A DNA stretch of 8,757 nt from Pseudomonadota bacterium (GTDB lineage: Bacteria; Pseudomonadota; Gammaproteobacteria; Burkholderiales; Burkholderiaceae_D). The position numbers and the translations under genes were made by a program. Below the pieces are notes generated by a model. The model saw only the letters and a program-made list of their open reading frames with translations, did no database searches and had not been told where the DNA came from. Positions 1-5,895 of this stretch are shown here, piece by piece. Each line of letters opens with the position of its first letter. Within the stretch, counting starts at the first letter, position 1. The stretch is taken from the NCBI GenBank assembly GCA_023416415.1, contig JAEZHR010000366.1, forward strand, positions 1 through 8,757, given 5' to 3'.

Positions 1-1184
1 GTCCAGCCCAGCGTGCCGTGGCCCGTGTTAAGGAAGAGATTGGCGTAGCGGCTGCGGCCGATGTACGGGACGTTCGAAGGCGTCATCGGCCGCAGGCCGC
101 TCCAGTAGAGCGGATTGTCGTAGTCGCAGGCGGTGGGGAAGAGTTCGCGCGTACGCCTTGTGATCGCCATGCAGCGCACCGGATTGAGTTCGCGCGAATA
201 GCCATTGAATTCGCAGGTGCCGGCTACGCGCAGGCGGTCGCCCAGGCGTGAGAAGACGAGCTTGTGGCCATCGTCGGTAAGTGAAACGGTGGGTGCGGCT
301 TCGGCCTCAATGACGCGATAGGTAGCCGAGTAGCCCTTGCCCGGATAGACCAATAGATCGATGTCCAGCGGCTTGAGCAGCGGTTGCGAGAAGCTGCCGA
401 GCGCGACCACGAAGGCGTCCGCGCGCAGCATCTGGTGGCGGCCGTTGCCGTCGATGAATTCAACCGCCGTGACCTTTGCATTCGCTCCCGTCCCTTCGGC
501 GATCAGGCGGGTGATGGCGGCGTTGTAGCGGAAGTCGGCGCCGAGGGCGCTCGCGCGTGCAGCGAGGCCAGTGGTGAACTTGTGGATGTCGCCGGATTCA
601 TCCGTGGCGGTGTAGTCGCCGCCGACGATCTTCTCGCGCATGCCGGCCAGCGCAGGTTCGATTCTCACCACTTCATCCGCACTGATGGTCTCGCGCGGGC
701 AGCCGAGTTCGCGCATCAGGCGCGCGGCCGGCAGGGAAGCCTCGAAATCGTGCACGTCCGTATAGAAGTGCAGGATGCCGCGCGTCAGGGCGTCGTATTC
801 GATGCCGGTCTCGGCACGTACGTCCTGCAGCACCTGGCGACTGTATTCGGCGATTGCCACGATCTGGCGGATGTTGGCGGCGGCACGTGCCGCAGTGCAT
901 TCGCGCAGGAAGTGCATGCCCCACTTCCACTGCAGCCAGTCGGGACGCAGGCGAAACAGCAGGGGCGCGTCTTCCTGGCCGATCCATTTGAGTATCTTGA
1001 GCGGGGCACCGGGATGGGCCCAGGGTTCGGCGTGCGAAACGGAAATCTGTCCGCCATTGGCGAAGCTCGTTTCCTGGGCCGCGCCGGGCTGGCGCTCCAG
1101 TACCGTCACCTCGTGGCCGTCCTTGGCCAGGAACCATGCGGAGCTGGTGCCGACGATGCCGGCACCCAGTACGATGACCTTCAT
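1..1184 (-). CDS. dadA: D-amino acid dehydrogenase, small (FAD) subunit, 3' end cut by window
   Basis: This membrane-associated flavoenzyme oxidatively deaminates D-amino acids, chiefly D-alanine, to 2-oxo acids and ammonia and passes the electrons to the respiratory chain. Reading leftward from ATG at 1184-1182, the frame stays open to the window edge (394 codons). Residues 3-12 carry the Rossmann FAD-binding motif VIVLGAGIVG, followed by an acidic-ended strand (VTVLER). The segment ETSFANGGQISVSHAEPWA and the late motifs WSGLRPMTP and NTGHGTLGWT are characteristic of DadA. The E. coli protein is about 432 aa, so roughly 40 C-terminal residues lie outside the window. The gene is last in the visible leftward array, 55 nt after the small unknown gene. 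I see no strong Shine-Dalgarno sequence and no clear promoter in that gap. No alanine racemase (dadX) or Lrp-type regulator gene is visible. Another DAO-family oxidase is possible, but the motif set makes DadA very likely. Confidence 0.95.
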   Translation of the reverse strand, partial: MKVIVLGAGIVGTSSAWFLAKDGHEVTVLERQPGAAQETSFANGGQISVSHAEPWAHPGAPLKILKWIGQEDAPLLFRLRPDWLQWKWGMHFLRECTAARAAANIRQIVAIAEYSRQVLQDVRAETGIEYDALTRGILHFYTDVHDFEASLPAARLMRELGCPRETISADEVVRIEPALAGMREKIVGGDYTATDESGDIHKFTTGLAARASALGADFRYNAAITRLIAEGTGANAKVTAVEFIDGNGRHQMLRADAFVVALGSFSQPLLKPLDIDLLVYPGKGYSATYRVIEAEAAPTVSLTDDGHKLVFSRLGDRLRVAGTCEFNGYSRELNPVRCMAITRRTRELFPTACDYDNPLYWSGLRPMTPSNVPYIGRSRYANLFLNTGHGTLGW

Positions 1185-1239
1185 GAATTCGGTTCAGTAA
1201 CGATGCGAAATGAGAGGCTTCGGATTTGCGCCTGCGCCG

Positions 1240-1632
1240 TCAGTGATTGTCGGATCGGGTGGGACGTGCCGCATCGATCTCCTGCCTCACCGCGCCTTTC
1301 ACGGCCTCGGACAGCGTCAGGTGCAGGCTTTGCCGTATCTGCCGGGCGAGATCGTCAACTGCAATCTGCAGGACGTCCGCCAGACCATCGCGCACCCGTT
1401 GCTCAAGTATCGCGTCAATGCGGCCCAATACCTGCTGCAGCACGCGTTCCTGCAGTTCGCTCTCGAGCTGCGTCCAGCGTTCGGCATCCGTCTGTGCAGC
1501 AGCGGCCGCTTCCCCAGCTGGCGCGCGAGTTTCGACCGGTCGGGAAGGCGCCTGTGCCGCGTCGGCAGCTTGCGGCGCCTTGATTATTTCTGTCAGCAGG
1601 GGAATGCCGGCATCCGGGTTGAATGTGCTCAT
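1240..1632 (-). CDS. small conserved-looking protein of unknown function (130 aa)
   Basis: I do not recognise a characterised family. The protein has three parts. A short N-terminal segment (residues 9-17, GIPLLTEII) resembles the 'IP-LT' starts of several small betaproteobacterial proteins. An Ala/Pro-rich linker, probably disordered, spans about residues 19-48. The C-terminal part (about 50-118) is strongly amphipathic, with heptad-like Leu/Ile/Val spacing and many Glu, Gln and Arg residues, suggesting one or two long helices that may form a coiled coil or oligomer. There is no signal peptide, no membrane segment and no cysteine. Its ATG overlaps the holC stop by 4 nt (ATGA), so it is very likely translated by coupling with holC. 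That placement and the uniform codon style make it a real gene rather than a shadow. A link to the polymerase III chi subunit or to replication is only a guess from position. Confidence 0.8.
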   Translation of the reverse strand: MSTFNPDAGIPLLTEIIKAPQAADAAQAPSRPVETRAPAGEAAAAAQTDAERWTQLESELQERVLQQVLGRIDAILEQRVRDGLADVLQIAVDDLARQIRQSLHLTLSEAVKGAVRQEIDAARPTRSDNH

Positions 1633-2054
1633 GACTTGGCCGCGTTGCGGTGATCGATCGGGTATCCCCGTTGTTTGTAATGGCGAAAGCGCTCGCGGCC
1701 CGCAACGCGATCTGCTTCATCGGCACCGACCAGTTCGATCAGGCGTGCGAAGCGCGCGAAGTGGGCCGGAGTGCTTCGAGACAGGTTGACCAGCACCTCG
1801 TGATGGGGAAAGTCGGCGTCGCCGCGCTCGCTGAGCACGACCGGTGTGCTTGCCGCAAGCGGGTCGGACAGCGGCACGTGCGGAATGAAATCCTGATCGG
1901 AGAAGGTCCACAGTGCCTGGTCAAGCGCCTGCAGCTGCGCACGGTCGTCGACCACGATCACCAGCCGCGCGCCGGTTACGCAAGCCTTGCGCGTCAGCCG
2001 GCAGCAATAGCCGAGTTTGTCCGGCAGGTCGGTGTGAAAATCGATGCGGGTCAT
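1629..2054 (-). CDS. holC: DNA polymerase III subunit chi
   Basis: The chi subunit belongs to the clamp-loader complex of the replicative polymerase. It pairs with psi and contacts the C-terminal tail of single-stranded DNA binding protein, helping transfer the primed template. The 141-aa product is close to the E. coli length (147 aa). The family pattern is visible: a short N-terminal strand (RIDFHTDL), the helix with YCCRLTRKA, the strand ARLVIVVDD, then LDQALWTFSDQDFIPH, matching the chi 'LDEALW...FVPH' segment. It continues through VVLSERGD, a strand with VLVNLS and the C-terminal ERFRHYKQRGYPI, equivalent to 'ERYKAYR..GF'. The ATG lies 6 nt after the stop of the upstream glutaredoxin-like gene, and its own stop overlaps the next ATG. 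No clear Shine-Dalgarno precedes it, so coupling is likely. In many betaproteobacteria holC lies beside pepA; here it follows prlC. Confidence 0.93.
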   Translation of the reverse strand: MTRIDFHTDLPDKLGYCCRLTRKACVTGARLVIVVDDRAQLQALDQALWTFSDQDFIPHVPLSDPLAASTPVVLSERGDADFPHHEVLVNLSRSTPAHFARFARLIELVGADEADRVAGRERFRHYKQRGYPIDHRNAAKS

Positions 2055-2060
2055 GTGGGA

Positions 2061-2702
2061 CTAGAAGCGGAATCCGGGCGGAGCATTGCCGGCGGGTGGT
2101 GGCAGATCAGTCGGCTGCGGCGTCTCGTCGGCAGCGACGGCCGGCGGCGCGGACGCGGCCACCGGGGCTGCCGATGCCGAGGGGGTGTGCGCCCGGGCTG
2201 CCGATTCCGGAAGCGGGTTACGCCAGTTCTTTGGCAGCTGATTGGTGGCCGGATAGCCGGCCGCATTCAGCGTGGCATTCCATGCGTTCGCCTCGAAGCC
2301 GCGCTGGATTGTGGTGCCGACGGTCATGAGCGGCAGATTGCCGTCGCTACCGACCTTGCGTACCGCCGCGATGTCTTTGTTCGATTCGACGGTCTTTTCC
2401 GCAAACGGAATTCCGCGCTCGCTCAGCAGCTTGCGACCGTCGTCGCACGGAATGCAATTGGTCATCGTATACAGCGTGACCGGATGCCTGCGTGCTGCCT
2501 GCGCCAGCTCGTAGGGCAGGGGGACGCTGCTGTTGCGCGCGGCGGCGACGGGCTTGTTTTCGACTTTTGCCGCCGTCGGGGGAGGCGGCACGTCGCTGTA
2601 GTTGACCTTGCCATCCGGCCCCACCCATTTGTACAGCTGGGCATGAGCGGCCCCGCCGCAGAGTGCGAGAGCCAGGGGCAGGATGGAGGCAAGGGATCTC
2701 AT
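2061..2702 (-). CDS. exported DUF4124-glutaredoxin family protein
   Basis: The 213-aa product has a typical signal peptide (MRSLASILPLALALCGGAAHA, written as residues 1-21), with likely signal peptidase I cleavage after AHA, so it should act in the periplasm or envelope. Cys15 is preceded by LAL, which is a poor lipobox. Residues 22-40 (QLYKWVGPDGKVNYSDVPP) are a clear DUF4124 module. A glutaredoxin/thioredoxin-like domain follows at about 73-150, with the redox motif CIPC at 83-86 (context YTMTNCIPCDDGRKLL) and the cis-proline region NLPLMTVG at 122-129. The tail from about 163 is Pro/Ala-rich and probably disordered. The likely role is thiol-disulfide exchange in the envelope, with unknown partner. 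The chosen ATG (2702-2700) overlaps the prlC stop as ATGA and begins the signal peptide. The frame stays open farther upstream, but that part lies inside prlC and would bury the signal peptide. Confidence 0.88.
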   Translation of the reverse strand: MRSLASILPLALALCGGAAHAQLYKWVGPDGKVNYSDVPPPPTAAKVENKPVAAARNSSVPLPYELAQAARRHPVTLYTMTNCIPCDDGRKLLSERGIPFAEKTVESNKDIAAVRKVGSDGNLPLMTVGTTIQRGFEANAWNATLNAAGYPATNQLPKNWRNPLPESAARAHTPSASAAPVAASAPPAVAADETPQPTDLPPPAGNAPPGFRF

Positions 2703-4786
2703 GCAATGCTTTCCGTCGGTTGTGACGTCATGCCGCTGTGGCGCAGCAGGGCGTCGATCTGCGGCTCGCGGCCGCGGAATGCCTTGAACGACTCCAGCGC
2801 AGGCCGTGCCCCGCCTGCTGCCAGCACTTCGTTCAGGAAGCGTGCACCCACATCGGGTGCCAGCACGCTGCCTGTTTTCGCGGCAGCTTCCTCGAAGGCG
2901 CTGTAAGCATCGGCCGACAGGACTTCGGCCCACTTGTAGCTATAGTATCCCGCGGCATACCCGCCGGCAAAGATGTGGCTGAAGGCATTCTGGAAGCGGT
3001 TGAATGATGGCGGGATCAGTACCGCGACCTGTTGGCGCACTGCGTCAAGCACCTGCTGCACCGGCTCGCCGGCGTATGGGTCGTGCTCGTGGTGCAGGCG
3101 CATGTCGAACAGGGCGAATTCGATCTGGCGCAAGGTCTGCAAGCCTGACTGGAAATTCTTTGCCGCCAGCATCTTGTCGTACAGCGCGCGCGGCAGTGGC
3201 TCGCCGGTGTCGCAGTGTGCCGTCATGTGTTGCAGCACGTCCCATTCCCAGCAGAAGTTCTCGAGGAACTGCGAGGGCAATTCGACCGCATCCCATTCGA
3301 CGCCGGAAATGCCGGATACCGACAGCTCGTCGACCTGGGTGAGCATGTGATGCAGTCCATGACCGAATTCGTGGAACAGCGTGCTGACCTCGTCGTGCCT
3401 GAACAGGGCCGGGCGCAGCTTGCCGTCGACTTCCGTCGGCTCGGAGAAATTGCAGACAAGGTAGGCGACAGGTGTCTGGATGCCCGAAGCCAGCCGCCGC
3501 CTGCCGCGTGCGTCGTCCATCCAGGCGCCGCCGCGCTTGCCGCTGCGGGCATACAGATCAAGGTAAAACTGGCCGATCAACTGGCCGTTGCGCTCAATGC
3601 GGAAGAACTTCACGTCCTTGTGCCAGGTGGCGGCCGTGTCCGGCTTGACCTGGACCGAGAACAGCGATTCCACCACTGCAAACAAGCCTTCGATCACCTT
3701 GTGTTCGGGGAAGTATTGCTTGACCTCCTGTTCGGAGAATGCATAGCGCTTCTGACGCAGCTTTTCGGAGACATAGGCGATGTCCCACGCCTCCAGCTGG
3801 TCGAGACCCAGTTCGGCCTTTGCGAATTCGCGCAGCTCGGCGAGGTCCTTTTCTGCGAACGGGCGGGCGCGCCGCGCCAGATCTTCCAGGAATTCGATCA
3901 CCTGGCGCGGGGTCTCGGCCATCTTCGGCACCAGCGAGACTTCGGCGAAACTGGTGAACCCGAGCAGCCTGGCTTCCTCGGCGCGCAGTTTCAGGATTTC
4001 CTCGATGTTGGCCGCGTTGTCCCATTCGGGCTTTGCGCCAAGTTCGGACGCCTTCGTCACGTTCGCGCGATAGATCGTCTCGCGCAGCTCGCGCTTGTCG
4101 GCGTATTGCAGGATGGGAAAGAAAGAAGGGAAGTGCAGGGTGAACTTCCAGCCCTTCTTGCCATCGCGCTCGGCCGCGTTGTGGGCCGCTTGTCGCGCGT
4201 CCTCGGGCAGGCCCGCGAGGTCGGCTTCGTTCTCGACGTAGAGCGCGAAGTCGTTGGTGGCATCAAGCACGTTTTCCGAGAACCTGGTCGACAGTGCGGC
4301 CAGTCGTTCGCGGATCTCCGCGTAGCGTGCCTTCTTGTCTTCCGGCAGTTCGGCGCCGCCCAGACGAAAATCGCGCAGGGCGTTCTCGATGATCTTGCGC
4401 CGCGACGGTGCCAGCATCTCGAAGGATGCGCTCTCGCGCAGCGCCTTGTACTTCTCGAACAGGGCCTGATTCTGGCCGATGCCGGTCCAGAACTCGGTCA
4501 CCTTCGGCAGATTCTCGTTGTAGGCAGCCCGCAGTTCGGGCGTGTTCATCACGGAATTGAGGTGACCCACCACTCCCCATGCCCGGCCCAGGCGTTCGGT
4601 CGCATCTTCCAGCGGCGCAACGAAGTTTTCCCAGGTCACCGGCGGCTGCTGCGCCTCCAGTTGTGCGACCACCTTGCGGCATTCATCCAGCAGTTGCGAG
4701 ATGGCAGGCGTGACGTGTTCGGGCTTGACTGCCTCGAAGCGGGGCAGGTCGGAGAAGTCGAGCAGGGGATTGGTGTGTACAGTCAT
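2699..4786 (-). CDS. prlC: oligopeptidase A, M3 family zinc metallopeptidase
   Basis: This cytosolic zinc endopeptidase degrades short peptides, including cleaved signal peptides in E. coli, where it is called OpdA or PrlC. The product is 695 aa against about 680 in E. coli. The M3 zinc site is intact. The HEFGH motif sits at residues 472-476 (context LFHEFGHGLHH), giving two histidine ligands and the catalytic Glu473. The third ligand should be Glu502 in GVEWDAVELPSQF. The substrate-binding region near the C terminus is also present as HIFAGGYAAGYYSYKWAEV from residue 604, matching the Tyr-rich loop of thimet-type oligopeptidases. The N-terminal half is helical, as expected. The ATG overlaps the folD stop by one base (TGATG), a standard reinitiation arrangement, and only a weak GAAAGAA lies upstream. 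Its own stop overlaps the next gene. No oddity is seen in the frame. Confidence 0.96.
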   Translation of the reverse strand: MTVHTNPLLDFSDLPRFEAVKPEHVTPAISQLLDECRKVVAQLEAQQPPVTWENFVAPLEDATERLGRAWGVVGHLNSVMNTPELRAAYNENLPKVTEFWTGIGQNQALFEKYKALRESASFEMLAPSRRKIIENALRDFRLGGAELPEDKKARYAEIRERLAALSTRFSENVLDATNDFALYVENEADLAGLPEDARQAAHNAAERDGKKGWKFTLHFPSFFPILQYADKRELRETIYRANVTKASELGAKPEWDNAANIEEILKLRAEEARLLGFTSFAEVSLVPKMAETPRQVIEFLEDLARRARPFAEKDLAELREFAKAELGLDQLEAWDIAYVSEKLRQKRYAFSEQEVKQYFPEHKVIEGLFAVVESLFSVQVKPDTAATWHKDVKFFRIERNGQLIGQFYLDLYARSGKRGGAWMDDARGRRRLASGIQTPVAYLVCNFSEPTEVDGKLRPALFRHDEVSTLFHEFGHGLHHMLTQVDELSVSGISGVEWDAVELPSQFLENFCWEWDVLQHMTAHCDTGEPLPRALYDKMLAAKNFQSGLQTLRQIEFALFDMRLHHEHDPYAGEPVQQVLDAVRQQVAVLIPPSFNRFQNAFSHIFAGGYAAGYYSYKWAEVLSADAYSAFEEAAAKTGSVLAPDVGARFLNEVLAAGGARPALESFKAFRGREPQIDALLRHSGMTSQPTESIA

Positions 4787-5631
4787 CAGGTTCTTTCAGC
4801 AGCCTCTATTGTGTTGACAAGGAGCATGGTGATCGTCATCGGCCCGACACCGCCCGGTACCGGGGTGATCCAGCCGGCGACTTCCTTCGCGTGGGCAAAG
4901 TCGACGTCGCCGCACAGCTTGCCATCGTCGTCACGGTTCATGCCGACGTCGATGACGACGGCACCCGGCTTGATCATGTCGGCGGTAACGATGTTCCGCT
5001 TTCCGGTTGCGACCACGAGGATGTCGGCCTGGCGCGTGTGGTGGCCGAGATCGCGGGTCTTGGAATTGCAGATGGTGACGGTCGCGCCTGCCTGCAAGAG
5101 CAGCATGGCCTGCGGTTTGCCGACGATGTTGGACGCGCCCACGACTACCGCATGCGCCCCGCGCACCGGGTAGTCGATCGACTCCAGCATCTTCATCACC
5201 CCGTAAGGCGTGCAGGGGCGAAACAGCGGTTGGCCGGTCATCAGCAGGCCGGCGTTGCTCACATGAAAGCCATCGACATCCTTCTCCGGCGCAATCGCCT
5301 CAAGCACCTTGTGAGCATTGATGTGGGACGGCAGGGGAAGTTGCACCAGGATGCCGTGGATCTTCGGGTCGCGGTTCAGGGCGTCGATGCGTGCCAGCAG
5401 AGCCTCTTCCGACAGGTCCGCATCGTACTTTTCCATTACCGAATGGATGCCGTTGTCTTCGCAGGCCTTGACCTTGTTGCGCACGTAGACCTGGGATGCC
5501 GGATTGTCGCCAACCAGCACGACGGCCAGGCCGGGTTGCTTGCCTTGGGCCGTCAGGGCTGCGGCGCGGAGCGCGACATTGGCGCGCAGTTGCTGGGAGA
5601 GTTGGGTTCCGTTGATGAGTTGGGCGGACAT
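4786..5631 (-). CDS. folD: bifunctional methylenetetrahydrofolate dehydrogenase / methenyltetrahydrofolate cyclohydrolase
   Basis: FolD interconverts 5,10-methylene-, 5,10-methenyl- and 10-formyl-tetrahydrofolate using NADP(H), supplying one-carbon units for purines and formyl-Met-tRNA in the cytosol. The 281-aa length is normal. Conserved elements include SQVYVRNKVKACEDNGI at 46-61 with Tyr49 and the catalytic Lys53, QLPLP at 97-101 with Gln97, and KDVDGFH at 117-123 with Asp120. The nucleotide-binding loop VVGASNIVGKP is at 163-173, as in the E. coli 'GASNIVG' type, and the signature TPVPGGVGPMT at 256-266. The ATG is the first gene start left of the divergent control region. A perfect TATAAT lies about 36 nt upstream and no convincing Shine-Dalgarno is seen, so the leader is short. 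It heads the leftward array and is coupled to prlC by a 1-nt overlap. Confidence 0.97.
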   Translation of the reverse strand: MSAQLINGTQLSQQLRANVALRAAALTAQGKQPGLAVVLVGDNPASQVYVRNKVKACEDNGIHSVMEKYDADLSEEALLARIDALNRDPKIHGILVQLPLPSHINAHKVLEAIAPEKDVDGFHVSNAGLLMTGQPLFRPCTPYGVMKMLESIDYPVRGAHAVVVGASNIVGKPQAMLLLQAGATVTICNSKTRDLGHHTRQADILVVATGKRNIVTADMIKPGAVVIDVGMNRDDDGKLCGDVDFAHAKEVAGWITPVPGGVGPMTITMLLVNTIEAAERT

Positions 5632-5666
5632 GAGAGGATGGAAGCGGAGGGATGGGCAAAGACCGA

Positions 5667-5672
5667 ATTATA
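5667..5672 (-). promoter_or_regulatory. candidate sigma70 -10 box for folD
   Basis: On the minus strand this hexamer is a perfect TATAAT, ending about 35 nt before the folD ATG. It predicts a start near 5660 and a leader of roughly 30 nt. No TTGACA-like -35 exists 16-18 nt upstream; that region is GC-rich and holds the 7-1-7 inverted repeat at 5692-5706. The promoter may therefore depend on an activator or be weak. Inference from sequence only. Confidence 0.5.
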
Positions 5673-5691
5673 AGTCCCGGTCCCAGGTCGC

Positions 5692-5706
5692 GCCCTGTGA
5701 CAGGGC
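5692..5706. repeat. inverted repeat 7-1-7 (candidate operator)
   Basis: GCCCTGT and ACAGGGC are perfect inverted arms separated by a single G. The element covers roughly -32 to -46 relative to the predicted folD start, where a -35 box would be. A dimeric DNA-binding protein could bind here, but I recognise no specific regulator. The TGTGA inside it is only half of a CRP-like site, so CRP is not supported. Confidence 0.45.
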
Positions 5707-5741
5707 TGGCCGGGAAGAGGCGGCGGATTGCTGCATTGCCG

Positions 5742-5760
5742 CATAATATTCCGCATTATG
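5742..5760. repeat. AT-rich inverted repeat CATAAT-N7-ATTATG
   Basis: The arms CATAAT (5742-5747) and ATTATG (5755-5760) are perfect inverted copies separated by 7 nt. The site is an AT-rich island in otherwise GC-rich DNA, just upstream of the aceE -35 at 5778. It could be an operator or an UP-like/bending element. It does not resemble the E. coli PdhR box (ATTGGT-N3-ACCAAT). Confidence 0.4.
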
Positions 5761-5777
5761 AGAGAGGCTACCGCTAT

Positions 5778-5805
5778 TTGAAAACAGAAAAAGTGCTGTT
5801 ACACT
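5778..5805 (+). promoter_or_regulatory. candidate extended -10 sigma70 promoter for aceE
   Basis: TTGAAA (5778-5783) is followed by a 16-nt spacer and TACACT (5800-5805). The -10 is preceded by TGT at 5797-5799, which makes an extended -10 (TGn). The predicted start is near 5812, giving a leader of about 84 nt before the aceE start that contains the 18-bp palindrome. This is the best promoter match facing aceE in the intergenic region. Confidence 0.6.
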
Positions 5806-5851
5806 CTTGGCACGCCGCACTACAGTGGCCGAATCTTGTCCAAACCCCACT

Positions 5852-5869
5852 TCGAGCGCATGCGCTCGA
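5852..5869. repeat. perfect 18-bp palindrome in the aceE leader
   Basis: TCGAGCGCATGCGCTCGA is a perfect self-complementary 18-mer centred between 5860 and 5861. It is downstream of the predicted aceE start of transcription and 14 nt before the AGGAG ribosome binding site. A second, outer pair, CTTGTC (5835-5840) and GACAAG (5868-5873), competes for its right edge. It may be an operator for a roadblock-type repressor or an RNA stem in the leader. Confidence 0.55.
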
Positions 5870-5883
5870 CAAGCCCCCATATC

Positions 5884-5888
5884 AGGAG
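5884..5888 (+). promoter_or_regulatory. ribosome binding site of aceE
   Basis: AGGAG lies 7 nt before the ATG at 5896 and 4 nt before a second in-frame ATG at 5893. The spacing favours 5896, although initiation at both adjacent codons is possible. It also argues against an in-frame TTG at 5836. Confidence 0.8.
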
Positions 5889-5895
5889 ACACATG

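Noticed and set aside
1185..1239. Promoter or terminator in the 55-nt gap before dadA
   Set aside because: I see no paired -35/-10 boxes, no stable hairpin and no strong Shine-Dalgarno there.
384..1583. 399-codon plus-strand open frame across dadA and the small unknown gene
   Set aside because: Antisense to DadA coding sequence and crossing into the next gene; no recognisable motif.
1650..2906. 418-codon plus-strand open frame across holC and the glutaredoxin gene
   Set aside because: Antisense shadow spanning three real genes.
2703..2933. Upstream extension of the glutaredoxin-like gene
   Set aside because: The frame is open but lies wholly within the 3' end of prlC. The extension would bury a clear signal peptide, and the ATGA overlap marks the start at 2702.
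3215..5173. 652-codon open frame on the plus strand across prlC and folD
   Set aside because: It runs antisense to two recognisable genes, crosses their boundary, and shows no coherent domain.
5692..5706. CRP or FNR binding site
   Set aside because: Only a TGTGA half is present and the spacing is wrong for TGTGA-N6-TCACA; no TTGAT-N4-ATCAA.
5836..5895. Upstream in-frame TTG start for aceE
   Set aside because: It has no ribosome binding site, its added residues include the 18-bp palindrome, and the ATG at 5896 has AGGAG at good spacing and gives the expected AceE N terminus.
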